A DNA stretch of 9,630 nucleotides from contig CAJYBF010000022.1 in the NCBI GenBank assembly GCA_913064935.1, positions 1-9,630 of the forward strand. Direction: 5' to 3'. Below, in pieces: positions 1-7,051 of this stretch. This stretch comes from an uncultured Mollicutes bacterium. Lineage in GTDB: Bacteria > Bacillota_I > Bacilli_A > MAG-NZ. Below the pieces are notes generated by a model that was not told the origin of the DNA, made no database searches, and saw only the letters and a list, made by a program, of their open reading frames with translations. The first letter of the stretch is position 1; every line of letters starts with the position of its first letter. The translations under genes and the position numbers were made by a program.

Positions 1-686
1 AAGACTACGACCGTGTTATATCCATACGCTGAATCCGTTGCTACATTGTCAGTCTTATTTCCTGTTAATAAAAATCCACTTGATGCTACTTTGTTTTTCT
101 TATGACCACTACCTAACTTTTTAATAGGGTAGTAGTTAGCATCTATATCTTCATCTTCGAATCTTCGTAAAGATAATTCTAAACTGTTACCAAAGTATAC
201 TCCGATACCGCTTTGCACACCTATTTGCATAGATACTAAAGAACGTTTTTTACCACTTACGGTACTTGTAACACTATCTAAACTGATATGGTATCCAGTT
301 GTAACGATGTTATAATCAACACCATCAGCGGTTATCGTAGCCAAAGGGTCATCTACAAGTTTCTTTCTAAACCAGTTTAAAGCTCTTCTCTCACTTAATT
401 GTGGATCTTTCTTTTCGTTCTCGCCAGTCAATGCAATTCTTAACGTAAACACCCATTCGTATAAATCTAAGTCTGGTATATTCTTAGGTGCATCTACACC
501 GTTAAGCATACAAGGAACATAATTAACTTTATAACTTACTACCGAATTAGGAACGAAGTCTAATCTAAACTCTGTCCCTGATTGTTTTATGAATTGCCCC
601 ATGTTAAAAAATTTACCGTATGGGTTCTTATTTAATAATTCATTAAAATATGTTTGTAGAGCATCTAAATCTGTTAAATCTGCCAT
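1..686 (-). CDS. Phage tail-region protein, 3' end outside the window (possible tail terminator/completion protein)
   Basis: An open frame starts at an ATG at 686..684 and stays open for 228 codons to the window edge, so the C-terminus is missing. It begins MADLTDLDALQTYFNELLNK and has a mixed, mostly polar composition with no membrane segment. A good ribosome binding site (AAGGAAGTGAT) lies just before the start, inside the last codons of the upstream gp10-like gene, only 4 bases away, so the two are probably translationally coupled. In siphovirus neck modules the gene after the gp10-like protein is usually the tail terminator, normally about 120-150 residues. This one is already longer and has a lysine-rich stretch near residues 190-201 (KKLGSGHKKNK). 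It may be an enlarged tail terminator, a fusion with another tail domain, or another tail protein. Role is inferred from position; I do not recognise a signature motif. Confidence 0.6.
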   Translation of the reverse strand, partial: MADLTDLDALQTYFNELLNKNPYGKFFNMGQFIKQSGTEFRLDFVPNSVVSYKVNYVPCMLNGVDAPKNIPDLDLYEWVFTLRIALTGENEKKDPQLSERRALNWFRKKLVDDPLATITADGVDYNIVTTGYHISLDSVTSTVSGKKRSLVSMQIGVQSGIGVYFGNSLELSLRRFEDEDIDANYYPIKKLGSGHKKNKVASSGFLLTGNKTDNVATDSAYGYNTVVV

Positions 687-690
687 AGTA

Positions 691-1044
691 TCACTTCCTT
701 AATCCTTGTAAAAATCTCTCGTTTTGTGCTGGGAAATCTTTACTCTTTTCTACTAATTCTTTATAATTTATCGTATCACTCTTAAAGTTGTTGTTATAAT
801 AACCCTCTATGTATCTAGCAGTATTACCAGCTACACCAGTAGACCACCAACCCTCATGTTTATCACTTCGCTTAGTACCACGTTCTAAATATATATTATA
901 TGGAGATACAACACCGCGAGAAGTCAATAACCACCCATTAGGCTGTCTTTCAATGATAATAGACCTTAGTGTATTACCTGTATCGAAAGGAGCTGTCAGT
1001 TGTGCTATTTCTAAAAGTTTAGCACCTAACATTAATTCGTTCAC
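691..1044 (-). CDS. HK97 gp10-like phage neck/tail-component protein
   Basis: This is a 117-residue protein. The hallmark of the HK97 gp10-like family is visible near the N-terminus: a helix ending in TAPFDTGNTLRSI (about residues 17-29), then a beta-rich part with YNIYLERGTKR (about 49-59). These match the usual 'APxDTGxLRxSI ... Y...xExGT' pattern of small proteins that act at the head-tail interface. The start appears to be GTG at 1044, overlapping the stop of the upstream gene by 4 bases (GTGA), which favours coupled translation. No clear Shine-Dalgarno precedes it, and an internal ATG at 1032 (Met5) is the alternative start. Its length is typical of the family. The next gene follows after 4 bases. 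Family assignment is good; the exact structural role is inferred. Confidence 0.8.
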   Translation of the reverse strand: MNELMLGAKLLEIAQLTAPFDTGNTLRSIIIERQPNGWLLTSRGVVSPYNIYLERGTKRSDKHEGWWSTGVAGNTARYIEGYYNNNFKSDTINYKELVEKSKDFPAQNERFLQGLRK

Positions 1045-2168
1045 GATAGTTTCATAATCGTAATATCACGATTCTTTCTTTTACGTATGGCACCTACTAA
1101 TTGGTCTGGATCTTCCATAACTTCATACTCCATAACTTCTGATATAGAATCATAATCTATCTCTAGTTGTGAAATTCTATATGTAGTTACTATATTGTCA
1201 CTTGAATCAACTAATATATTTCTCGCCCATATCTTCACTTTAACTGTATCGACTTCTAAGGTAAGCGTTTGATTATATTCTACTAAATCTACAGTTGTAG
1301 TAGTTGAATCGTTTTCATCAAACTGTAATACATTTATTGCGTTGGTATCAGATATGATTACCCATACAAATGAAGTGTTTAATCTAGCAACTTCATTAGC
1401 TTGATATGTCTCATCTGCTACTACAGAAAAGTAATCATTAGTAACACATGAATAACCATCATTAACTTCTACTATAGTTTCGTTCTTTAACCAACCAATA
1501 TCATTATAAGTTGCAGTATCACCTTTATCAAATATGTTACTAGCTTCTATTGATTCATAATTATTTAGATTACATACATATTGATCGCCATATACATTAC
1601 CTGTACTTGGCAAATCTCCCTCTGTCGTACTTGTAGTAGAACCGAATGTACCTTTTGATGTAATATTACCAGTATTTAATTGCGGTAAGTCACCACCAGT
1701 ATCAGATTCTATACTACCGAATGAACCTATATAGTTATACTCGTTTTCTTGTGGGTCTGTACCTACTAGATAAAATTTATAATCTTTACCACTTAATACA
1801 TCAATATAACCAACGCTTCTTACATCTTCTGCAGTGCCAGTAAATGGTAACCCAAATATAGGGTCGTATGTTCCTTTTTCTAAGTCTGGATTAATTTGTG
1901 TGACTAACTCTGGTATTCTCAAAGTAGATTCTAAATATTTATCTCCACGTAGATGTTCGCCTCGCTCAATTATCATTTGACTATCTGTTGAAATCATCTT
2001 ACTACCATCTGACATTAACCAACCTGCTAACAACTGACTACCTACTACATCACCTTTACGTATATTCTTATATCTAAATAGTCTAGGTGTTGTTCCTAAC
2101 ACATCATTAGCCTTATCGTAATCAAGTATATAAGCCTTATTATAATAGCCTTTGTTTACTCGTCTCAT
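1041..2168 (-). CDS. Phage connector-region protein with inserted surface-type domains
   Basis: This 375-residue protein sits where a head-closure (stopper) protein of about 110-140 residues is expected, between the connector candidate and the gp10-like gene. The N-terminal ~125 residues and the last ~30 residues (ending IRKRKNRDITIMKLS) could together form such a small neck protein. Between them lies unusual material. Residues 147-199 contain two copies of a Gly/Ser/Thr-rich unit ending in GDLP...GN, the second continuing GDQYVC; this resembles a motif common in phage tail fibres. Residues about 206-340 resemble a beta-rich carbohydrate-binding-like module of tail and baseplate proteins (SNIFDKGDTATYNDIGWL, then a DYFSVVADETYQ segment). 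Its ATG at 2168 overlaps the upstream stop (TAATG) and its TGA overlaps the next gene's GTG. I infer a neck protein decorated with a surface-exposed binding domain; a neck whisker or decoration role is possible. Confidence 0.55.
   Translation of the reverse strand: MRRVNKGYYNKAYILDYDKANDVLGTTPRLFRYKNIRKGDVVGSQLLAGWLMSDGSKMISTDSQMIIERGEHLRGDKYLESTLRIPELVTQINPDLEKGTYDPIFGLPFTGTAEDVRSVGYIDVLSGKDYKFYLVGTDPQENEYNYIGSFGSIESDTGGDLPQLNTGNITSKGTFGSTTSTTEGDLPSTGNVYGDQYVCNLNNYESIEASNIFDKGDTATYNDIGWLKNETIVEVNDGYSCVTNDYFSVVADETYQANEVARLNTSFVWVIISDTNAINVLQFDENDSTTTTVDLVEYNQTLTLEVDTVKVKIWARNILVDSSDNIVTTYRISQLEIDYDSISEVMEYEVMEDPDQLVGAIRKRKNRDITIMKLS
1572..1730 (-). repeat. Two degenerate copies of a Gly/Ser/Thr-rich GDLP..GN protein motif
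   Basis: Within the 375-residue protein, residues 147-168 (IGSFGS...GDLPQLNTGN) and 172-199 (KGTFGS...GDLPSTGNVYGDQYVC) are recognisably the same unit. The repeat is clear in protein and only partial in DNA, where the matching pieces are the ACCGAATG and TGGT/GGCAAATC-like segments, so it is old rather than a recent duplication. This kind of unit is familiar from phage fibre and baseplate proteins. Confidence 0.6.
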
Positions 2169-2653
2169 TAATAACCAACATCTTTCTGGTCAGGATCAGG
2201 CACATAGCTATAACTACCTTTATTCCATAATTGAGCATTACGTAAATCATCTTTAGCATTCTCGCTTATACCTTGTTCTAGTAAATCTTTGTCAAAGTTT
2301 ATAACCCATTCTTGTTGTGATACTAGGGCATTATATATACCTGTTCTCCCTTGTTCAAATCTACCTATCTTGAATAACACTATATCTGTGTTGTTCATAT
2401 TGTAAGGGCTACGTTTTAACGCACGATATACGTTGTTACTTTGTCTGATAAATTCGGCTTTACGCTGTGTACTATTTTGGTCTTCGTATAATGTATCGAT
2501 ATTCTCACCAGTAGAAGCCTTGATAGCTGCATCTTTTAGTATGTACTGGCGTTTAGTTTCATCGTAGTACATAAAATCATCATCGTATGGTAAGAAGTAA
2601 CTTCCATCAGCTAACGGTTGTGCTGTTAAATATCTTCCATTACAGTAATACAT
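2168..2653 (-). CDS. Phage head-tail connector-region protein (putative head completion/adaptor)
   Basis: This 161-residue soluble protein begins MYYCNGRYLTAQPLADGSYF, is rich in Tyr, Asp and Asn, and ends with VPDPDQKDVGY. No membrane segment or signal peptide is visible. Its start is well supported: AGAGGTGAT lies just ahead of the ATG at 2653, one of the best matches to the 16S rRNA tail in this block. The gene follows a terminator-like hairpin and opens the second half of the operon (connector, 375-residue protein, gp10-like, tail protein). Its stop overlaps the next start (TAATG). Position after the capsid gene is where the first head-tail connector (adaptor, SPP1 gp15 or HK97 gp6 type) is expected, but I see no diagnostic motif, so the function is inferred from gene order alone. 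Confidence 0.6.
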   Translation of the reverse strand: MYYCNGRYLTAQPLADGSYFLPYDDDFMYYDETKRQYILKDAAIKASTGENIDTLYEDQNSTQRKAEFIRQSNNVYRALKRSPYNMNNTDIVLFKIGRFEQGRTGIYNALVSQQEWVINFDKDLLEQGISENAKDDLRNAQLWNKGSYSYVPDPDQKDVGY

Positions 2654-2673
2654 ATAATCACCTCTTTTAAAGA

Positions 2674-2694
2674 AGCCCCACGCTATGTAGGGCT
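2674..2694 (-). terminator. Probable leaky intrinsic terminator after the capsid gene pair
   Basis: On the minus strand the sequence AGCCCTAC-ATAGC-GTGGGGCT forms an 8-bp stem (one T·G pair) with a 5-base loop, followed by TTCTTTAAAA. It lies in the 50-base gap between the 78-residue gene and the 161-residue gene. The T-tract is short and broken, so partial read-through is likely. That would fit phages that make far more capsid protein than downstream neck proteins. Confidence 0.5.
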
Positions 2695-2703
2695 AAATTT
2701 ATT

Positions 2704-2940
2704 TTATTCCGTTGGTACTTTTGGTGTTCTTCTACGTGCCAGTTTCTTTTTAAGTTCGATATTTTCAAGGTGTACTTTATTATATTGAGCTGCTGAATAT
2801 GTAATCCCACCAGTTGCCAATTCTAACACTTCACCTTTGGTATTAATAACACTGTAACCTTTAGCCAACAATTTACCCTTTTCTAATTCCGATTCTGTTT
2901 CTAATCTTCTGTTACTTTTACCCATTAAATATTTAGCCAT
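2704..2940 (-). CDS. Small phage protein following the major capsid gene
   Basis: This 78-residue protein is very basic at both ends (KSNRR near the start, KKKLARRRTPK near residues 64-74). The middle segment GYSVINTKGEVLELATGGITYS (written here in part) looks beta-rich, and residues about 50-68 are likely helical or coiled (YNKVHLENIELKKKL). The ATG at 2940 has only a moderate ribosome binding site (GGAAGGGTGG). It begins 13 bases after the major capsid stop and precedes the terminator-like hairpin, so it is probably co-expressed with the capsid at high level. It could be a capsid-associated or head accessory protein, but I do not recognise the family. Confidence 0.6.
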   Translation of the reverse strand: MAKYLMGKSNRRLETESELEKGKLLAKGYSVINTKGEVLELATGGITYSAAQYNKVHLENIELKKKLARRRTPKVPTE

Positions 2941-2953
2941 ATTTCCACCCTTC

Positions 2954-3856
2954 CTATACTATTACTTCTGCATTAATCAATAATCCAGGTACTCTTTGTT
3001 CCAATAAGAACGCAGTCCAATATTGCGTTTCATACCATAAGAATTTACCTTTAGTTACTGCACTAGGTGAATCCATTGTTGCTTCATCTACTTTAATTGG
3101 TGCAACGATTGATTCTGGATGTACTAATATCATATTGATATTTACTGCTCCTACTGCTGGTACTGCTCCGATTGTAAAGTCATAAGACGTTTTCATTCTT
3201 GCTGTTGGTACTCTTACGATTTCAACATCATCAAGTCTTGATAACATTCTATTAGTTTCTGTAATTGATTGAGTCGTACCTATTTGTCTTACTACACCCT
3301 GTGCATTTTTCAAGAATGTATAAACGAACGGTCTACAATACATAATTCTTCCATCTTCAGGTACTTCTAAATCATCCATTGATTCCATAAATGCATCGAA
3401 TAACGCTAACCAAGCTGTTGAATCTGCTGGTACTGTTTCATTGATAGTTCCTAATGCTAATAAATCAGCATATAACTTAGATGCCATATACTTATCCATT
3501 TCTGGAATTTTCTCTTGTTTATTAAACACGCTTGTAGCATTACCAATACTTACTACCATATTTGTTTCGTCAACATCTTTAGGGTCAATCAATGTGTCCC
3601 ACTCTCTATCGTGATCCATTGTGTGAGGTTCCCAAGTGTTATCGTGATTACGTGTAAACAATGCAGTACTATCTCTATCTGCATCTACGTACCCTGTAAC
3701 TGTTAATACTGGAATTTCAAACGTTTTACCGCCTGTGAATTTGAATTTATTTGTTGCTGTAATACTCGGTGTATATAACGCTGTAAACTTTAATTCTGCA
3801 TTGAACTTTTGCGCTAACGTTTGTTCATAAACACTTGAATAATTTAGTGTTGCCAT
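2954..3856 (-). CDS. Phage major capsid protein
   Basis: This 300-residue protein directly follows the scaffold gene and has the size and composition of an HK97-fold major capsid protein. It is acidic to neutral and beta-rich, with no membrane segments. It has an N-terminal segment before ALYTPSITATNKFKFTGGKT and a C-terminal region with ILVHPESIVAPIKVDEA, followed by WYETQYWTAFLLEQRVPG. The 'proline-linked hydrophobic strand plus lysine' near residues 240-255 is typical of the part of the P-domain that reports on capsid position. It has the clearest ribosome binding site in the block (AAGGAGA, 8 bases before ATG at 3856), consistent with high expression. No N-terminal prohead protease region is visible and no protease gene is next to it, so a separate scaffold is used. 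The call rests mainly on order (portal, Mu F, scaffold, capsid), length and style. Confidence 0.85.
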   Translation of the reverse strand: MATLNYSSVYEQTLAQKFNAELKFTALYTPSITATNKFKFTGGKTFEIPVLTVTGYVDADRDSTALFTRNHDNTWEPHTMDHDREWDTLIDPKDVDETNMVVSIGNATSVFNKQEKIPEMDKYMASKLYADLLALGTINETVPADSTAWLALFDAFMESMDDLEVPEDGRIMYCRPFVYTFLKNAQGVVRQIGTTQSITETNRMLSRLDDVEIVRVPTARMKTSYDFTIGAVPAVGAVNINMILVHPESIVAPIKVDEATMDSPSAVTKGKFLWYETQYWTAFLLEQRVPGLLINAEVIV

Positions 3857-3885
3857 AGTTTAAATCTCCTTTTAAGTTATTTTTT

Positions 3886-4440
3886 TTACTTCATAGCTTC
3901 TAACATCTTGTCTACATCAGTAGTCTCAAACTTGTTATCGTCTAAAAGTGCGTTACCTTTGGTGCTTTTGTAATTCGCATCCCATTCAGGATATTCTTCA
4001 TCAATCAATTTATAAACATCTTCATCAGTATTTTCTGGTGTCTTATACTCTTGATATTTCAATTTAGCAAACTGGTGATTTTTCTGTGCATACTTCGATA
4101 CTTTGTTAGTTAATTCTAAATCAATATTCTTTTGTGATGATTGTTCGTACTTATCGTTAATCTCTTTTAATCCAGTTGTCAAAGAATCTAACTTATCTTG
4201 TACCTTTTTACCAATTTCGTCTATGTTAGTGTCGTCACCATCAGCTTCGATTTTCAATGATTCCATAACTTTCTTAGTTGCTTCTTTCATTGCGTTTGCT
4301 TTGATTTCGTCAACATTAACTTTATTTGACTTAACTGTATCATTGATTGATTTGTCAACTGCTTTGAATACAGCATCATAGTCAACAACACCATCAATAG
4401 TGTTATCATCTATTAGCTTTTGCAATAATTCTTTTTTCAT
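3886..4440 (-). CDS. Phage capsid scaffold protein
   Basis: This 184-residue protein is strongly charged and almost wholly helical. It is rich in Lys, Asp, Glu and Asn, with no Cys and no aromatic cluster until the C-terminal part (YAQKNHQFAKLKYQEY, about residues 117-132). Residues about 70-115 look like a coiled coil (IGKKVQDKLDSLTTGLKEI and on). Such proteins form the internal core on which the capsid assembles around the portal and are then lost. The gene lies immediately before the major capsid gene (29-base gap), the standard position. GAGGAG is 4 bases before the ATG at 4440. The upstream 89-base gap is unusually structured and may set its translation level. Confidence 0.82.
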   Translation of the reverse strand: MKKELLQKLIDDNTIDGVVDYDAVFKAVDKSINDTVKSNKVNVDEIKANAMKEATKKVMESLKIEADGDDTNIDEIGKKVQDKLDSLTTGLKEINDKYEQSSQKNIDLELTNKVSKYAQKNHQFAKLKYQEYKTPENTDEDVYKLIDEEYPEWDANYKSTKGNALLDDNKFETTDVDKMLEAMK

Positions 4441-4529
4441 ATTACTCCTCTATTTTTAAGATGTGAGCCATCTTACCTAGTTTTGTATGAGACCTAGCAA
4501 CTCATTATCCCTATGCAAGTCATAGGCAA
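4441..4529 (-). promoter_or_regulatory. Hairpin-rich leader before the scaffold gene
   Basis: This 89-base gap is the longest clean intergenic space in the phage block. Read on the minus strand it holds three successive inverted repeats: CCTATG/CATAGG (4521-4526 with 4510-4515, 5-base loop), ATGAG/CTCAT (4501-4505 with 4487-4491, 9-base loop) and TAAGATG/CATCTTA (4469-4475 with 4457-4463, perfect 7 bp, 5-base loop). The hexamer CTAGGT (minus strand) occurs twice, at 4492-4497 and 4475-4480. None is followed by a T-run, so these are not ordinary terminators. The last stem ends 6 bases before the scaffold's GAGGAG. A role in mRNA stability, processing or translation control is inferred. Confidence 0.4.
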
Positions 4530-5525
4530 CTATGTTCTTCTTGTGTAAGTCAGAAAACATCTACAATTAATTCTATCCTTTGGTTTTAGTTGTGGGTCAC
4601 TTGGGTACATACCACTACCACCACCAAACATCTTGAACTTATTTTTTACAGGTATCGGCTTCTTACCGTTCATAACAACGTGACTGGCTTGTGTTTTACC
4701 TTTCTTGTCATTACGTACTTTACTATCGCCCTGTGAGTTCCATTTCTTATGTGTATATCCCATTATTGTATGTTGTGCAAACTTTGTATTCTCTGCTAAA
4801 TCGTGCAATTCCGTATCAACTAGCCTACGTACTCTGTAATCAACTTGTTCCCCAAACTTGGCTCTCATATCCTTGCGTATCTCTACGAATGTCTTAGGGC
4901 GTTTTATATCCTTAAACTTAGGATCAGTGACTACTGTAATACGTTGATTAATTTGACTTCTTAATTCCTTAGCAATCGTTCTACTTATATTACTCTTAAT
5001 CTGCTTATTAACTTTGATTATATTAACCTTGTTAATCTTCAACTGTTCTCTGATAAATGGTAAGTTGTTATTGTAGTATTTTCTAACCATTGGTGTTACT
5101 GCTTTTTCAACAGAATTCAATGATGCAACTTTACCACCTAGTATCGCAACTGTTATAGTATCTACTTTAGCTGCCAACGTTTCAGGCTTACTAACTGGAT
5201 ATTTATTTAATAGTGTAATCAATGGTGCTAGTGTCTTTCTATCTAATGCACTAATACCTTGATTCTCTACTATGTTTGTTATACCACTTAATACAGCCAT
5301 ATTATATGTTTGTCTTAAATATGCACTCTTATTAACTGTTATACCATTCAATGCTTTTATTATCGCTCTACTACCAACTACTTCGCCTTGCGATGCTTTA
5401 AGTGATTCAGTAATAGCTCTATCGAAGAATCTCTTATATGCTATTGTATTATTCTTGATACCTCGTTCTATAAACGCATCATTCAGTTTATCTATGATGG
5501 CTTTCTTTTGTTTGGCACTTGCCAT
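4530..5525 (-). CDS. Phage minor head protein, Mu F / SPP1 gp7 family
   Basis: This 331-residue protein has a long helical basic N-terminal part (about 1-230, many Lys and Arg). The C-terminal Mu F-like domain (about 235-328) is clear: RRLVDTELHDLAENTKFAQH, then KKWNSQGDSKVR, a conserved SHVVMNG (His282), PSDPQLKPKDRINCRC (about 308-323), ending with the diagnostic INCRC motif. Family members are minor capsid proteins that bind the portal and are involved in head assembly or early DNA delivery (SPP1 gp7, Mu gpF). The ATG at 5525 overlaps the portal stop (TAATG), so translation is probably coupled; only a weak GGAAA-like site precedes it. No toxin-type C-terminal extension is present: the protein ends eight residues after INCRC. 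Confidence 0.88.
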   Translation of the reverse strand: MASAKQKKAIIDKLNDAFIERGIKNNTIAYKRFFDRAITESLKASQGEVVGSRAIIKALNGITVNKSAYLRQTYNMAVLSGITNIVENQGISALDRKTLAPLITLLNKYPVSKPETLAAKVDTITVAILGGKVASLNSVEKAVTPMVRKYYNNNLPFIREQLKINKVNIIKVNKQIKSNISRTIAKELRSQINQRITVVTDPKFKDIKRPKTFVEIRKDMRAKFGEQVDYRVRRLVDTELHDLAENTKFAQHTIMGYTHKKWNSQGDSKVRNDKKGKTQASHVVMNGKKPIPVKNKFKMFGGGSGMYPSDPQLKPKDRINCRCFLTYTRRT

Positions 5526-7030
5526 TATTCAATTTCCGTATTATCATCGTCTGTTTCATCGATTTCTTCTTCGTTACCATCTGGATTATTACTGTCTACT
5601 TCTTTTTCCGTAATAGAGAAACCAAACTCTTCTTGTTGTTTCTTCTTATCGGCATCTGCTGCTTCAATAATCAAAGTAGCATCTTCAGGACTGAATCCCC
5701 TTTGAGTCCAATAGAATATTCTAGGTGCTAAATTAGCTTCTATAACTTTCCTATCGTTCTCTCGCATTGTTTCATCATCTTCGGCTACATTATCTTTCCA
5801 TATGATTGTTACATCTTCCCTAGTGAATTTAGGCACATTAGGTAATGCACTCTCGCTATTAGATACTTCTTGCCACATCATAATTACATCTGTGATTCCA
5901 TCGCCATTATTTGCTTCGTATAGTTTAATAGTATTAGCCGTGTCACCTTTTTGTATCTTAGCTTCCGTTGCTGTACCAAATGATTTACCATCGAAACGCA
6001 ATGAACCTGCTTGTATTCCTACTGATATTGCAACTAAGTCAATCACTGTGTTAAATGCTAACACTTGATCTTGAATCCTTAATTGTGGTGCAACTGCTTT
6101 AGGTTCATATGAGCCTACATCATCAGTATTATATACTAAGATACCCTCTTGATACATGTCAACTGTTCTAACAGTCTTATTGCTATTCCAGTCAGTAACC
6201 TCTTCGGTAGCACCCTCTGGGAATAACATTTGGAATTGACTTAACACTATCTCTTTTGACATTACATGGAAAGTCTCGTCTACTACCATAATAGAATCAA
6301 TAGGATTAATAAACGCTCCTATACCCTCAATACTCATTAAGTCTTTATTGTTCTTAATAGGATTCTTAATATATACAAATGTCGGTATTGATATGTTATA
6401 TACATCTTCTTCGGTTGATATTAAATCACCATATACAGCAGTTATGTAATCATTTTTTTTCTTACCTAAGTTAGATTCTGTATTAGACCTATATAAATCA
6501 TTCTTTACTATTCGCTTGTCATCTTCTTCATAATGCCATTCTAACAACGTGTAATAGAATTTGGCTAATTTGTTACCTATACCAGCTTTCTCCATCCTAA
6601 TAGTACGAGATATGAATACAGCCCCATTAGGTTTACCGTCTTTCTTCTCTGTGATGAATCCCCTATCTGCTGTGATAAACTTCAATTTGAATTTACCTTT
6701 ATCTCTGTAAAACGAGATATATCTACCACCTAGATGTATTTGCGTTTCAAACAACTCTTTTTCTTTACGTGCGAAATCATTGTCAGCAAACATTTCATCC
6801 ATTTCTTTTTGTGCTTTTTTATTTGCTATCTCTGGATATTCTGCATAAGTGTTCTTAACTATGTACTCACCTATTAAAACTGGCAAGTTTGCAGTCTTTC
6901 TAATGTAACTTCTACCATTAACGCTGTAATCGTGCATACCTGAATACTTTTTAAACGATGCACAACCATATGAACCAGCATATTTGCTAACTATAGCACT
7001 TGGCACATAGCCCTCATACAAATAATTCAA
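5525..7030 (-). CDS. Phage portal protein, A118-like; 5' end uncertain at a chimeric join
   Basis: The portal ring occupies one capsid vertex, where DNA enters and leaves. The 501 residues visible match the size of A118/SPP1-type portals. Recognisable segments are ELFETQIHLGGRYISFYRD (about 92-110), ADRGFI (121-126), FVYIKNPIKNN (218-228), GIGAFINPIDSI (236-247), and SLRFDGKSFGTATEAKIQKG (343-362), the last being the A118-like 'TAtE' region. The C-terminus is strongly acidic (EEEIDETDDDNTEIE), as in SPP1 gp6. The start listed is TTG at 7030 and has no convincing ribosome binding site. The frame remains open upstream to a stop near 7131 through the antisense of the lipoprotein gene. The phage sequence seems to end at 7028-7034, so the true start may be missing; a few to some tens of residues could be lost. 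Confidence 0.85.
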   Translation of the reverse strand: MNYLYEGYVPSAIVSKYAGSYGCASFKKYSGMHDYSVNGRSYIRKTANLPVLIGEYIVKNTYAEYPEIANKKAQKEMDEMFADNDFARKEKELFETQIHLGGRYISFYRDKGKFKLKFITADRGFITEKKDGKPNGAVFISRTIRMEKAGIGNKLAKFYYTLLEWHYEEDDKRIVKNDLYRSNTESNLGKKKNDYITAVYGDLISTEEDVYNISIPTFVYIKNPIKNNKDLMSIEGIGAFINPIDSIMVVDETFHVMSKEIVLSQFQMLFPEGATEEVTDWNSNKTVRTVDMYQEGILVYNTDDVGSYEPKAVAPQLRIQDQVLAFNTVIDLVAISVGIQAGSLRFDGKSFGTATEAKIQKGDTANTIKLYEANNGDGITDVIMMWQEVSNSESALPNVPKFTREDVTIIWKDNVAEDDETMRENDRKVIEANLAPRIFYWTQRGFSPEDATLIIEAADADKKKQQEEFGFSITEKEVDSNNPDGNEEEIDETDDDNTEIE

Positions 7031-7040
7031 AAAATCCCTG
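7028..7040. other. Probable chimeric join between phage and proteobacterial DNA
   Basis: Left of this point the DNA is AT-rich phage head genes on the minus strand. Right of it begins the intact ribosome binding site and gene of a Gram-negative lipoprotein with visibly higher GC. Both features cannot extend further: the portal needs an upstream terminase and its own start signals, which are absent, and the GGAGG at 7040-7044 belongs to the right-hand gene. Six A bases (7029-7034) sit at the seam and could have served as a spurious overlap. No integrase, tRNA or duplicated attachment core is seen. Confidence 0.65.
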
Positions 7041-7044
7041 GAGG
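7040..7044 (+). promoter_or_regulatory. Ribosome binding site fixing the lipoprotein start
   Basis: GGAGG lies 7 bases before the ATG at 7052. This spacing supports that start over the second in-frame ATG at 7064 (Met5). No promoter can be assigned because the upstream chromosomal DNA is cut off by the join. Confidence 0.75.
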
Positions 7045-7051
7045 CAATATT

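Noticed and set aside
809..1057. Plus-strand open frames inside the phage block (for example 809-1057, 3515-3706, 4103-4381, 5272-5731, 5802-6068)
   Set aside because: They lie antisense to well-supported genes, lack ribosome binding sites and have no recognisable protein character.
4495..4529. Possible minus-strand promoter (TTGCCT with GATAAT) before the scaffold gene
   Set aside because: The two boxes are only about 14 bases apart and the -35-like box is poor, so I do not support a promoter here.
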